This document shows positions 22,874 through 34,299 of a stretch of 64,000 bases of DNA, one piece after another; the first letter of the stretch is position 1, and the number at the start of each line of letters is the position of its first letter. A program made the translations under genes and the position numbers. The notes beneath the pieces are model-generated. The model made no database searches. It worked only from the letters and a program-made list of their open reading frames with translations, and was not told where the DNA came from. Origin of the DNA: Ariolimax columbianus. Lineage: Eukaryota; Mollusca; Gastropoda; Stylommatophora; Arionidae. The stretch covers positions 83,285,941 through 83,349,940 of the forward strand of contig JAVGWX010000004.1 of assembly GCA_036924085.1 (NCBI GenBank), written 5' to 3'.

Positions 22874-23139
22874 ACACTAACTTAACTTAACTTAACGTCT
22901 TTATACAGGTTTAGAAGACTCTGCAGAGTCTGTATACAACCAGTTTCATTTACATCACCTTGCTCTTAAAGCTATACGCATCCAATTTATTCTAAAATGC
23001 ATTAACTGTTCCTGGCTCCACCACCTCCCTTGGCAATGCATTCCAAGCATTCACAATTCTGACTAAAAAAATACTTCCTAATATCTAATCTGGACCTCTC
23101 CTTAATCAACTTGTAGCAGCGCCCTCTTGTTCTTACTAG
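22874..23139 (-). mobile_element. CR1-like LINE 3' fragment nested in an RTE-like copy
   Basis: Reverse orientation copy of the same 3' end as 22061-22345, starting with the tail ACTTAACTTAACTTAACGTC. It interrupts an RTE-like RT between RARELCLTMCL and KAFDS. Confidence 0.75.
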
Positions 23140-23531
23140 GCACATGGTCAGACAAAGTTCACGTGCTCTCTCTAGCAGCTGGTGGATGGTGTGTAGGTGG
23201 CCAGTAGTGGCGACCGCTCTTCTGAACCCCGCCTGCTCACGGGGATTCTGGAGGTCCAGTAGTTTGCCTATTCTGTTAACAAGAACTTTGGAGAATATTT
23301 TGTATTATATTTTTTTATACTTCCGATGATTTTTCAGAATATGCTGGTCTATAATTTGCTGGATTTTATTTTGTGTCCTTTTTTAACACCGGGATCACTC
23401 AAGTTGCATCGTACCAATCCCCTGGAACAGTCCATTCACAAGTGATTGAGAATATAATATAGTCAATGGTTTTGCTAACAAGTTTTAAATTCTTTTTCTT
23501 TTGTCGTCTCATTTTCCACCCGGTTGTATTC

Positions 23532-23645
23532 CAGTGTCATGGTATATTTTTGTTGTAGCCCAGTGTCGTGGTATGTATTTGTTGTATTCCAGTGTCATGG
23601 TATGTATTTGTTGTAGCCCAGTGTCATGGTATGTATTTGTCTTTC
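23532..23645. repeat. 29-bp tandem repeat, 4 units
   Basis: CAGTGTCATGGTATGTATTT starts at 23532, 23561, 23590 and 23619, exactly 29 bp apart. It lies at the 3' side of the LINE copy 23493-24422. Confidence 0.85.
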
Positions 23646-23776
23646 TCCTCTGTCGTGGCCCGAGTAACATTGTCTCCCATTTTACGGTAGGTTTCGTTTA
23701 CGCTGTCTATCCACCTTTTCCTGGGCCTAACCTCTCGCTCTTCTTCATTATGCTCTCAAGTAGAAGGTTGCAGGAG

Positions 23777-23907
23777 CAATGTGGTCTGGTTCCATTCTCA
23801 CAATGTGGTCTGGTTCCATTCTCACAATGTGGTCTGGTTCCATTCTCACAATGTGGTCTGGTTCCATTCTCACAATGTGGTCTGGTTCCATTCTCACAAT
23901 GTGGTCA
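23777..23907. repeat. 24-bp tandem repeat in frame within a LINE ORF
   Basis: Five full units plus a partial, starting CAATGTGGTCTGGTTCCATT. On the minus strand each adds HIVRMEPD to the ORF of the LINE copy, expanding the conserved HxxRM motif. Units are almost identical, so expansion is recent. Confidence 0.9.
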
Positions 23908-25254
23908 AAACAATGTATTCTCTGCTGCTCAATGTACTGTAGGCATGGAATTGTTCCAACCTTCTCCCGAATACTCATATTAGTGATTCTGTCTCTTCTG
24001 ATGTTGTTAGTGATCTTTCGTAGGCAGTGCATTTCGCAGGTGGCTAACTTTCGTTCATGTGCCCTATTCAATGCCCATGTCTGGCACTGGTAGCACAGGG
24101 TTGAGAAGAAACTTCTGTTTATCATCCGCTTTTTTGCTTGAAGGGAAATCGTGGGATTTCTTAGTAGTGGAGACAGCTGATATGTGACAGCGTTTGCCCT
24201 CTGCACTCTCGTCTCTATTTCTCTATCGAGTCTGCCACCCTCAGTAAAAACAATTCCCAAATACCGAAATTCTTGTACCTGCTTTATTTTTGTTTCATTC
24301 ACATGAATATCAAATAAATATTGTCTCTGTTTTTGATGTGTTGATATTCGTCTCGTACTTTTGACAGTTTAAATAGAATGAATCAATATGACGTCGTAGG
24401 TTCTGTTTATTAAAGTGGATCAAACAGGTCTTAAATTTCAAACAACAATTTTGGATGTATACCATCTTGACACGGACATTTATCCGCTTTCAGCCCCTCC
24501 ATTTTTTTACAGACCATTTCCTCTGTATAGTAGACTGATCTTAATCATTATGTATCCACGTCCCTTTGAAAAATATATATGGACCTTTGGATCGCGGAGC
24601 AGTCTTATTTTGTGTAGACTGTGCCAAAGTCCTGATTGAATCGATTACCAGCATCCTTATTATCATTTATTATTTTTTCTGTCCTATCTTTGAGAGTCTA
24701 CTCTGTCTTTCGTTCTCTGTTTATTTATAGCATAGGACAATACGCTCTTGCTATTAGTCTGATCGTTGTATCTATTTTTGTTGCTTGCTCTTTTCACTGT
24801 GTGAGCTAAGTTTGTAATATTGTTTGTATTTGTAATATTCAAATATATGTTGTATTATTTTGGTTGTAGTATTCGTTGTTCCAGAAGCTTCACATACACA
24901 CATCTTTGCGATTATTGTCGCTACTTTTGTCTTCTTCTTCATGCCATATCATCGACCCTGGCAACAAACATAGTCACTGCTTTCCCTTCTCTGTTCGTTC
25001 TCAAATAACCAAATATATTTCTATTATACAATCGATGACCTGTCTCAGAATGTGAGGTCGGCACTTGATCAGTATGTTTCACCTGACCCTAACTACCCTG
25101 CTTACCAGAACACTTGTATTCAACTGAAGCAATTTGGATATATCCTCTTGTTTAATATCGTCAATTTTGTCCAGAACATTTTTCAAAAATTGTAAAAGTG
25201 ATGTGTACAGATTTGTACATGTAGTAATTTAATTAATAAATCTATTCGCATTCA

Positions 25255-27000
25255 GTGAAAAGGCTGCCAAAGTTATAGATGGCGGGGAGCCAGTTCGTGT
25301 TATTAATCTAGATGTTTGCAAAGAACTTTGATAGAGTACCTGGTCAAAGATTATTTAGAAAGTTGGAATCACACGGAATCGATGGCGAAGTTACAAAATG
25401 GATAGAACATTGATTAAAGAGAAGAGGGTAGAGAGTGGGCATAAATAAGGAGTACTCTGAGTGGCGGGAGGTAAAACGCTGAATACCACAGGGCTCGGTG
25501 TTTGGACCAATTTTCTTTTTGATATGTATGTATATGGGGAGGGGGGGGGGGGGTGACCCAGTGATCTCGAGGTAAGGTGTTCGCCTCCGGTGCTGGAGGT
25601 CACGGGTTCAAATCACGGTGGAGATCGGGATTTCTTCATGTAGATCATCCGGTAAACATTTTCCATAAGCAGTCAGATCATACACCCGTGTGCAGGTGCG
25701 CGCACGTTAAAAATTCCTTGGCAGTAGGAAATCGAAAGTAGTATGCTTATCGGCCACTGCTCGGGAAAAGTTCAAGTTAAAAATCTACTCAAAGTATTCT
25801 AGGGATTCTCGCCCCACAGATAGTATGTCGTAAAAAGGGTACTGTGTGGCTATACCATCAGGTCTTTGTTATATGGTTAGCGGGGTGGTATAGATAGCGC
25901 CTGACAGGCTGCGGGTCTACCTTGCTCTAATTTACACTTCCACTACCACCAGTCCCAAAAATAGGCGATCGTATATTCCAGGGGCTACCAATCTAACAGT
26001 TGGTAACAGGTACTGGGATTGATCTGGCAAGTCATCAGGGGATTTTCACCTGCTCAAAAATATGAAACAAAGGAGGTCACATCTCCCTATAACGTTTAAC
26101 GTTTTGACTGAAGATAGATACATGTAAATTATAAGGATCTCTTCTCCGGCAGAGGTGGAGCTATTGAGATCGGATTTAGCTGCGATTCATAAATGATCTG
26201 TGAGCTGGCAGATGGGGTTTCGCGTAGAAAAATGTACAGTCATCCCCATGTGAAGATCCAATAAAAATTAATATTACATATTGGGAGTGAACAGTATTAG
26301 ATAGATAGAAAAGGAAAGGGGTCTATGTGTTATAATGGATCACACATGTAAGGTGTGGTAGCAGGTCCAGGTGGCAGTGAATAAGGCTAATGCAATGTTG
26401 GGTATAATTAAAAGAAACATTACACATAGGAGCAAGGAAGTGTTAATCAAACAATACAAATCATTGGCCTAAATTGGAGTATTGTATCCAGGCGTATTGG
26501 TCCGTATCATAGAGTGGATATAGACATGATAGAAAGGCTACAAAGAAGAGCTACCAAAATGATCGTTGGATTCCAGAATTATAGTTGTGAGGGGAAATTT
26601 AGAAAAACTGGTCTAAAACAGAGAAGAATTCGAGGTGACTTAATAAAAGAGAAGAATTCGAGGTGACTTAATACAAGTTTATAGATGAATCAATGGAAAG
26701 GATAAATTAGACTATACCAAGTTTTTTTCAAAGTTCAACCGGATACAAGAACTAGAGGGCACACCTTCAAATTATTTAAAGACAGATCCAGATTAGAAAT
26801 TAAGAAATATGTTTTTAGTCATAGAGTGGTGAATGTTTGGAATGCATTGTCATATGATGTGGCGGAGGCATAATCAGTTAATGCATTCACAAATAGATTG
26901 GATGATCACAGCCATTTTTAGTATCAGTGGACTGGAATAAGCTGATTGAATACAGACACTGTACAGAGTCTTCTAATCCAGTACAAGGCAGTTAGGTTAT
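25255..27000 (+). mobile_element. CR1-like LINE copy interrupted by a SINE-like insertion
   Basis: RT motif A to B sequence at 25260-25535 (VINLDV-like, then FDRVPGQRLF) and the post-RT part at about 26140-27000 align by eye to 30920-32100. Between them, about 25541-26075, is foreign sequence including a tRNA-like head. The 3' end has a diverged CAGAGTCTTCTAATCCAG. A short direct duplication of AGAAGAATTCGAGGTGACTT occurs at 26623-26669. Confidence 0.65.
25545..25875 (+). mobile_element. tRNA-headed SINE (SINE-zeta) inside a CR1 copy
   Basis: GGTGACCCAGTGATCTCGAG and GGAGGTCACGGGTTCAAATC form an A/B-box pair with tRNA spacing. The body includes GTGCAGGTGCGCGCACGTTA and GCTATACC near the end. 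A G-run (about 25536-25551) precedes the head. Confidence 0.65.
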
Positions 27001-27029
27001 TCAAGCAGGAGGGGTAGGCAGTGTCATCA

Positions 27030-27670
27030 TCTATCATGCATCATGTAAGAAGGTCTGGCACAGTGCATTATGACAAAGATCACGGACAAGCTGTGTATAT
27101 ACCTTTCACCAAGAAAGGCGATTTGGCTTGGCTTGGCTTCGTTCGTTCTAAATCTCCCGCCACCAAACCCTAAAAGGTCTTAAGTAGAAGAATGTAGTCC
27201 AGAGAACGGAATGCGTTGTGTCGTAGTTTACAGCTTGACTGCGATATTTTGACCTTTCCGTCCAACACATCCGACTTCAGCAAGCCTTTTTGAGTACCGT
27301 GTTAGCATTCCCTCTTGGATCCCTTATCCTTAGCTAGTATGCCCTGCTGCATCCTGTTATCCAGGATCACCGCGTAGAGATGTAGAAGGGTCTTGGCATT
27401 TCTGGTTCCCTGGGCCTGACGCTAGCAGTCAGCTATGGGTCGCTGACCACTGCAGCTCATGCGGTGCTCAGCATCTTGATCCCGAAAGGCGATTTGAAAT
27501 AATGTATCAATTATCGAACCTTCGCTTAAATATGTCTTGCCAGTAACATCCTTCTACGAATCATCATTAGGAGGCTAGAAAACAAGCTCAATAAGGAGGT
27601 CCATGACGCACAGGCAGGTTTTGACAAGGTAGGGACACGAAAGACCACATCCTCAACATAAGAAATCGTT
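27030..27670 (+). mobile_element. RTE-like RT fragment split by SINE-alpha
   Basis: Left of the SINE the frame reads IPFTKKGDL; right of it, after the TSD, it continues with NYRTF, LRIIIRRLENKLNKEVHDAQ and AGFDKVGT. Removing the SINE and one TSD copy restores the RT reading order. Confidence 0.7.
27126..27483 (-). mobile_element. SINE-alpha, full length (358 bp) with 13-bp TSD
   Basis: Perfect TSDs GAAAGGCGATTTG (27113-27125, 27484-27496). The insertion splits an RTE-like RT frame, which resumes after the TSD and confirms both boundaries. The 3' end on the minus strand is GAACGAAGCCAAGCCAAGC, a CCAAG-type tail. No protein coding. I could not assign clear A/B boxes, so its RNA origin is open. 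Confidence 0.88.
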
Positions 27671-27689
27671 GTTGTCCATCACAAGTGAT

Positions 27690-28396
27690 GAAGACCACTC
27701 TCTTTGTTCAGCCGTGTGGACAGTCGTATCTCTTGCTGTGTCCGCTGAAATGGGTGACTTGCGCGATGATTTGGATTAAAGTGAGGAAGAAACTGCGCCT
27801 TTTGTCAACCTCACTCACAGAGCCTAAGCTACCTTTTGCCAGTGGCAAGACATTCATCGAGACGACTGGAGATAGCATAGGATGCAGATTTTACCTCAGG
27901 GTTACCATCGAAGCCTTTCAGTAAACATGTAACCCGCAGGGTAGAAAGGTGGGATGGCATCTAACGCAGTTTGTCGTGCCTTTTCGATAACCACAAGAGG
28001 TCGTATGGACAACACTCAGCGTGTGAGTGAGTCTGGCATCTCTCCCCAGCTGTATTCAATTCATCATAGTAGCATCTAAAATTCCCACACGCCAAATTCG
28101 GGAAGGTGAATCGGCAGAACTAACCCGTGAAATACGACACAGGTATAAGCGTAGTGCCATTCAGCCAGCGTCCAGACCAGGATAAACGGATGGAAGAAAT
28201 TCCCCCCCCCCCCCCCCCCCCAAAGAACGAAATAACAAGTCCAGACGGAAAACAACACCACGTTTCCGTGAACACAAGTGTAAGTCGTCGACTAGTGTGA
28301 ATTCCAGGCAAATCCGTGGTCTGGCGGCATCCATAATGATCCAAAACAGTAGAGAAATGTAGACTCGCAGCCAGTTATGGCGCCATCTTTTCCAAG
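27690..28396. other. Unassigned sequence
   Basis: Includes a 79-codon frame (27685-27924) without a recognisable motif and the poly-C run. Possibly further LINE-derived sequence after the RT fragment, but I cannot show it. Confidence 0.35.
28202..28222. repeat. Poly-C run of 21
   Basis: Uninterrupted run of cytosines. On the minus strand it is a G-run able in principle to form a quadruplex. Length is likely to be unreliable in sequencing. Confidence 0.95.
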
Positions 28397-28715
28397 CGAT
28401 TCATAGTTGACTGCTAGCGTCAGGGCCAGCGAACCAGAGCTGCCAAGACTCTTCTACACCTCCACGCGGTGATCCTGGATAACAGGCTGCAGCAGGGCAG
28501 ACTGGCTAAGGAGAAGGAATGGAAGAGGGAATGCTAACCCGGTACTAAAAAAATGCGTGCTGAAGTCGGATGTGTTAGACCGAAAGGTGCACATATCGCA
28601 GTCAATCTGTAAACTATGACACAACGCATTCCGTTCACTAGACTATATTCTGCTACTTAAGCCCTTTCAGTATTTGGTAGCGGGAGATTGAAAACGAACG
28701 AAGGCAAGCCAAGCC
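28397..28715 (+). mobile_element. SINE-alpha copy, 5'-truncated
   Basis: Sense-strand copy starting near ATTCATAGTTGACTGCTAGC and ending AACGAACGAAGGCAAGCCAA. It lies just upstream of the CR1-like element at 28725. Confidence 0.75.
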
Positions 28716-28724
28716 AAATTGTTA

Positions 28725-31700
28725 AGATAAAGATAAAGATGGTAGACGACAGAGCGAACAGACATGTTGTGGTAGTGGTAGGTACAAATAATTTCAAGAG
28801 AGATGGTACAGAAATAATAATGCAAAGATACAAGAGTCTGTTGAGGACACTTGAAGCAAAAAAGTATAGGAAAGTCACCATGATGGATATTTTAGACAGA
28901 GCAGATGAGTCAGACTATCTATACAATAATAAAATAGGTATCAACCACAGACAGAGCAGATGGGTCAGACTATCTATACAGTAAAAAATATAGGTATTAA
29001 CCTCAGGTTGTGGAAAATGTGTACAGATATGAATATAAATTTTATTGATGTGAAAATAGACAAATGTGAAATGCTGGACAGGAAAGGTTAACGTCTAAAT
29101 GAGATAGGGCAGCATGTTGTAGCAAAGTATGTATTTAAGCATTGTATTAAAAATGTAAACTAGTTAGGCCTATGAAGTTTGAGACTAAAGATAGGCCTAA
29201 AACGGGGTGCTAAAGAGGAGGCAGTCATAGGGGAGAGTTGGGATCAGGGAAATGTGAAATCGGTAGTGGAAAAGTAAATATAAAAACGATAAAGCAACAG
29301 AAAACTTTGGAAGATTCACAAAATAACAAACTAAAATGTTTAAATGTAAATGTGAGAAGCATAGCAAATAAAAGAGAAGAATTGGAACTGTATGTAGAAT
29401 AAGAATAACCAGATACAACAGTATTAACAGAAATATGGACGTATGAGGACATTGCGCATAGTGAACTTGAAATAGAGGGATATACAATGTTAAGGAAAGA
29501 TAGGGTAGTTGGAGACAAGGCTAAGGGAGGTGACGTTTTATTCTACTGTGCGAATTCAGTAAATATAACTATACAAGATGATCTATCATCTGGCAACAAA
29601 AATGAAAGTGTATGGGGAGTAATAGATAGTTGGGGTGGAAAAAACAGTGATTGGAGTATGCTACAGATGTCCTTCAAGTCCAAAAGAAAAAGACGAGGAG
29701 CTAATTAGTAACATAAAAAGGCTAGTGCAGTTAAATATTATTAATGAGGGATTTCATTTTTCCTGAAATAAAAATGGAAAATGGCTAAAGCATTTGCAGA
29801 GTAAATTCCTTTTGAGAAGTGCATAACTGACAACATTTTTATTCAGCATGTAGAGGAAGCTACCACAGGCAAAAACATGCTCGACCTAATATTGACTACA
29901 GAGAAAAATATGATTGAAAACGTTATCGTTGGGGAACTGTTTGGCTCAAGCAACCATCAGATCAGCCGTTGGGGTCTTATAGCAGGGAAAGAAGAAAACA
30001 TAAACACGCGAGCATTCGACTACACTAAGACAGATGTTCAGAAGATGAAAGAGACAGCCAGCCACATAATCTTGAAATATATTGTCAGAAGTACATATGT
30101 TGAACAAGATTGGAAGAGTTTCAAAACAGTTTTAGAACAACTAAAAGTGGAATGTGTTCCATGTAGGGAGGTAAACCCCAAGCGTAAAAAGTTGATAACT
30201 AGATTTGTAGTTTAATGTAGAAGAGCTAAAAATAAAGCATGGAAAAAATATATAGAGGCAGGTAAATCAAAAAGAACATATTTAAAATATTTGGACAAGC
30301 AGAACATAGTTCAGAAAGTGAATACAACAGCAAAAATAGACTTCCCAAAAAAAAACTTGCTAGCAGAATAAAGACTGACAGTAAAAGCTTCTTTTCATAT
30401 GTTAGAAATAAACAAAGAACGAAAGACAAGATAGGCCCTCGCATAGATATCACATGTAAAATAATAAGAGAACAGGGGAGGGCAGCTAATCTACTAAATC
30501 AATACTTTGGAACAGTCTTCACAAAAGAAGACTGCTCCAAGATCCCAGAGCCTATAGACATGTTCAAGTGGGAAACGGATATAGTGGGATTAAAATTAAT
30601 CTGTATTATGGAGGAAATAATTGTTTTTAATTGGAGAGGTCCAGGTCCAAAATTGCTATTTGAAATTAGAGACCAACTAGCAAAACCAGTGGCTATATTA
30701 TGTTCTCAATTACTTGCAAAAGGGATTGTTCCACGGGATTGGAAAGATAGAAAGAAATCATATCCATCAAATTATAGAGCGGTGAGTTTAACAAGCATAG
30801 TCTGTAAATTATTAGAATCAATAATCAAAGAAAACATTGTAATCCATCTAGACAGATTCATCTAATCAGAAATAGTCAGCATGGGTTTAATAGAGGGAGA
30901 TCGAGCTTAACAATTATATTGGAATTCATGGAGGAGGTTACTAAAAGGATAGATGAGGGGGAACCAGGGGATGTTATTATTCTAGATTTTGCAAAGGCTT
31001 TTGATAGAGTACCTCTTCGAAGATTATTTAAAAAGTTAAAATCACATGGAATGGATGCCGAATGGATTGAAAGTTGGTTAACGGGAAAAAAGCAGAGAGT
31101 GGGCATAAATAAGGAGTACTCTGATTGGTGTGAAGTAAAAAAGTGGAGTGCCACAGGAATCGGTTTTGGGACCAATGTTGTTCTTGATATATATATATAA
31201 ACGATTTGGACATTGATATATGATCCATGGTTGAAAAATGTGCGTACGACACAAAACTATGTAGTAGTGTCTTATCTATAGCAGATGTGAACATATTTAG
31301 GTCGGATTTAGATAAAATTCTAGACTGGTCTGTGGGGTTGCAAATGGAGTTTATATAGATAAATGTACTGTCATCCACATGGGAAGATCCAATATTGAAC
31401 ATAATTACAAAATGGGGTACAAAGGGGCCTAAAGGTTATAATAGATCATGCAGGTAAAGTGAGTGAACAAGTCCAGGTAGCAGTGAAAAAGGCAAATGCA
31501 ATGTTAGGTGTGATAAAAAGAAATATTAAACATAGGAGTAAGGAAGTGATTGTTAAACTGTGTAAAGCATTAGTTAAACCTAGATTTGAGTACTGTGTAC
31601 AGGTGCGGAGTCCTTATCGTAAAGAAGATATAAACTTGTGGGAAAGGTTAAATTAAGTTAAGTTAGATACAAAGAATAGCGACAAAATTGATAGTGGGAT

Positions 31701-32215
31701 TCCAGAATTACAGTTAGGAGGAAAGACTCAGAAAAATCGGCCAACAGTGTCTAGAAAAGAGAAGAATTCGAGGTGACTTAATACAGGTTTATAAGATAAT
31801 AACATGAAAGGTTATATTAGACTATAACAAGTTTTTTTTCAAAATACAACCACCAACATGAACAAGAGGGCACAGATACAAATTAACTAAAGAAAGGTCC
31901 AGATTGAAAATTAGGAAATATTTGTTTAGCCAGAGAGTGGTGAATGCTTGGAATGCATTGTCCGAGGAGGTAGTAGAGGCATCAACAGTTAATGCATTTA
32001 AGAATAGATTGGATGAGCATAGCTTTTAGAGCTGGGTACTGCTAATGTAACTGGTTGTATACAGATTCTGACGAGTCTTCTAAACCAGTATAAAAACGTT
32101 AAGTTAAATTAAGGTCCGGATTAGATCTAAGGCACTTAGTTTTTTTTTAGTCAGAGAGTGGTGTTTGCTTGGAATGCATTACCACAGAAAACAGTGGAGG
32201 CAGGGTTATTTCTGA
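28725..32215 (+). mobile_element. CR1-like non-LTR retrotransposon, long but broken
   Basis: Three parts in order: an ORF1 remnant with an SGNH/esterase-like fold signature at 28740-29160 (VVVVGTNN, then LDRKG and LNEIGQHVV), an endonuclease remnant at about 29330-30215 (VLTEIWTYEDIAH, MLDLILTTEKN), and an RT at about 30440-31660 (NYRAVSLTSIVCKLLESII, LDFAKAFDRVPL, GINKEYSDW, KPRFEYCVQV). The C-terminal tail runs to about 32050 and the 3' end carries TTCTAAACCAGTATAAA followed by TTAAG-type repeats. Frames are broken by stops and shifts. A 55-bp tandem duplication sits at about 28895-29000. A second CR1 3' fragment abuts at 32111-32215. Confidence 0.75.
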
Positions 32216-32406
32216 AAAGGATAATTTCATTATGACAATCGTCCACTGTATCTTGAAAGAGCACACCTAATTACTTTTAGTATTATGGTCTGTCCTCATC
32301 ATTCGGTGCATACCTGATAGCGATGACTATCTTGCCGTTCTCATTGAGACTTAACAAGATAATATAAGTTCAGAGATAAATTGTAATTTTTAAATATTGT
32401 CCTTTT

Positions 32407-32761
32407 CTTCTTCTTCGTTCGTTCTCAATCTCCCACTACCAAATCCTGAAAGGGCTTACGTAGCAGAATGTAGTCCAGAGAACGGAATGCGTTGTGTCGT
32501 AGTTTACAGCTTGGCTGCGATATTTGCACCTTTCGGCCCAACACGTCCGACTTCAGCAAACATTTTTTTGAGTACCGGGTTAGTATTCCTTCTTTGATCC
32601 ATTCTCCTTAGCCAGTCTGCCCTGCTGCATCCTGTTATCCAGGATCACCGCGTGGAGGTGTAGAAGGGTCTTGGCAGCTATGGCTCGCTGGCCCTGAAGC
32701 TAGCAGTCAGCTATGGGTCGCTAACCACTGCAGCTCATGTGCTGCTCAGCATCTTGATCCC
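32407..32761 (-). mobile_element. SINE-alpha, full length (355 bp) with 13-bp TSD
   Basis: Perfect TSDs ATATTGTCCTTTT (32394-32406, 32762-32774). This copy has the GAA-type tail: the minus-strand 3' end is GAACGAACGAAGAAGAAG. Confidence 0.88.
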
Positions 32762-32774
32762 ATATTGTCCTTTT

Positions 32775-33480
32775 GATTTCTGCCCACAATACAACCCGAT
32801 ACACATTTAGCTCCGTATATAAACATGTTGCCATCAATATCCCCGTTTCCCTGTCCTTTTTTTCTTAGTTTCTGTGAGAAATAGATTTTCGAATTTTGAT
32901 TTCTTTAACGAGCTCGTTCTCCTTTCTGTTGATACTTCTAATGTTCCATGTTTTAAAAAAAGTATCGTAGTCCGTGCCAGTTTTTTTTCTGTATATACTT
33001 GTAATCTAGTTTGCAGACAAACAAGTGATTGTTCTAATGTGTCTTTGCATGGTGGAGGAATGCCTCATTGTGGCCATTTGTTCCGGTTCACGGTTATTCA
33101 TTGGATATTGACAGCTGACATCGAAATATAGAGACTATCCAGCTATCCACAAGATATCTGACTCACTAGGCAGTAGAACATGCTCCTCTGCCAGAGGGCC
33201 AGCTATCCCACCCTGTAAAAGAATTAAGCCACAACAAAAAGAATAGAAATCGTCTACACACAATGATAGAATAGCAATGGCTCAGGAGTGTTGGACATGG
33301 AGGCCGTCTATCCCATTTTGTAGAAACTATAAGCCGCGATAAAGAAAACTTCTAGAACAGAAGCAACGTGAAGTAATTCCAAATGTTTCTAGGACCTCTG
33401 TTTTCGCTTTTGATTCCAAGAAACACTCTCTGCATAATCTGTGCTGCTACACACCTTAATGAGCCTCGCTTTCGTTTGTG
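32775..33480. other. No recognisable feature
   Basis: Short frames only, no repeat match; lies between SINE-alpha and the candidate promoter. Confidence 0.4.
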
Positions 33481-33800
33481 GGAACTACACATTCTATTTA
33501 TAAACTGGTGCCGATTATTTCCCCTCGGCGCCGTCACGCCTCGTGACGTCACTACTTTCGGGGCAGACTACACAAAAATCAGAGCTGACCAAAACTCAAC
33601 TGGTAGGACATTTTGAATCTTCCTGTTCGATATTCTTAAAAACAATATTTTAACTTATAATTTAACCGATGGGGATCAATATTCGATCTGTGAATATTCT
33701 AATATTTGTTAAAATTGGAAATGGGTCAAAGGTCAGGCTGTGATGTTGTCCATGATGTACTTGATGCAGGCCCCGTTTGACTTTGAACGTTACATGAACG
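33480..33800 (+). promoter_or_regulatory. Candidate promoter/first-exon region with CRE and DR1 elements
   Basis: A perfect palindromic CRE TGACGTCA (33544-33551) sits in a local CpG-richer stretch (GGCGCCGTCACGCCTCGTG). A perfect DR1 nuclear-receptor element GGGTCAAAGGTCA lies at 33723-33735. A short open frame from ATG 33743 (reading LMQAPFDFERYMN) runs to a good donor GTGAGTG at 33801. Joined to the acceptor at 43963 this frame would stop after four codons, so it is at best a 5' UTR exon with an upstream ORF, or part of another gene. No repeat family covers it. Confidence 0.35.
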
Positions 33801-34299
33801 GTGAGTGTTTTCGGAATAATATTTCACTGATAAATTCTGTTGTCAACCAGCACGTTCTTGGCAAGCTGTTCTCTCACGGTCTTCTATAATAATATTCCAC
33901 CATTGTCTTTTACTATATTCAATCTAGATTGTATATTTGTTGCCAGAATGGTTCCGGTTAATGAATGGCAGCTGCGCATAATATTACGAGCGAAGCTTCG
34001 ATTTATATCAATTCAAAAAGTACAAGTGTTTAGAAGTAATAGAAGCGTTAGGGTAGGATCTTGATTCAAATTTTCATCATTCTGTTTGGATAGAAAATGA
34101 GGGTTCATGACTAGCAAAAATGTCAAGTAGTTGTTGACTGGATTATGTGAGTAATATTTGTAACACTTGTCAATTGTCAACCACATTCCCACATTAGAAT
34201 CATTCTTTTACTTTAGTTTTACGACTTGACTTATCATCTTATGTTACAGTGTGGGTTACACAGATTCATAAATGTAGCATGTGTTTACTTTATTGTTGC

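Larger units (their letters stand above)
23493..24422 (-). mobile_element. RTE-like LINE C-terminal copy carrying an in-frame 24-bp repeat
   Basis: A 184-codon minus-strand frame (24302-23748) reads FRYLGIVFTEGGRLDREIE, LCYQCQTWALNRAHERKL, CEMHCLRKI and HIVRMEP repeated. This is the post-RT region of LINE ORF2. Flanks AACAAGTTTTAAATT (23478-23492) and AACAGGTCTTAAATT (24423-24437) are a plausible 15-bp TSD with two mismatches. Confidence 0.65.
22546..25010 (-). mobile_element. Second RTE-like LINE, RT remnant with two nested insertions
   Basis: Minus-strand segments: DGIHPKLLFEI (near 24400-24650), then CEWTVPGDWYDAT, NPANYRP, KVLVNRIGKLLDLQNPREQAGF (about 23290-23200), RARELCLTMCL, and after a CR1 insert KAFDS, RQGDTISPKLFTAAFEDIF (about 22700) and LSFADDIVLIS. 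Inserts are 22874-23139 (CR1-like) and 23493-24422 (another LINE tail). Confidence 0.65.

Noticed and set aside
23501..23983. 160-codon plus-strand frame
   Set aside because: It is the antisense of a LINE C-terminal ORF plus two tandem repeats (29 bp and 24 bp).
28069..28344. Glycine-run protein on the minus strand
   Set aside because: The run is produced by the poly-C tract; no other support.
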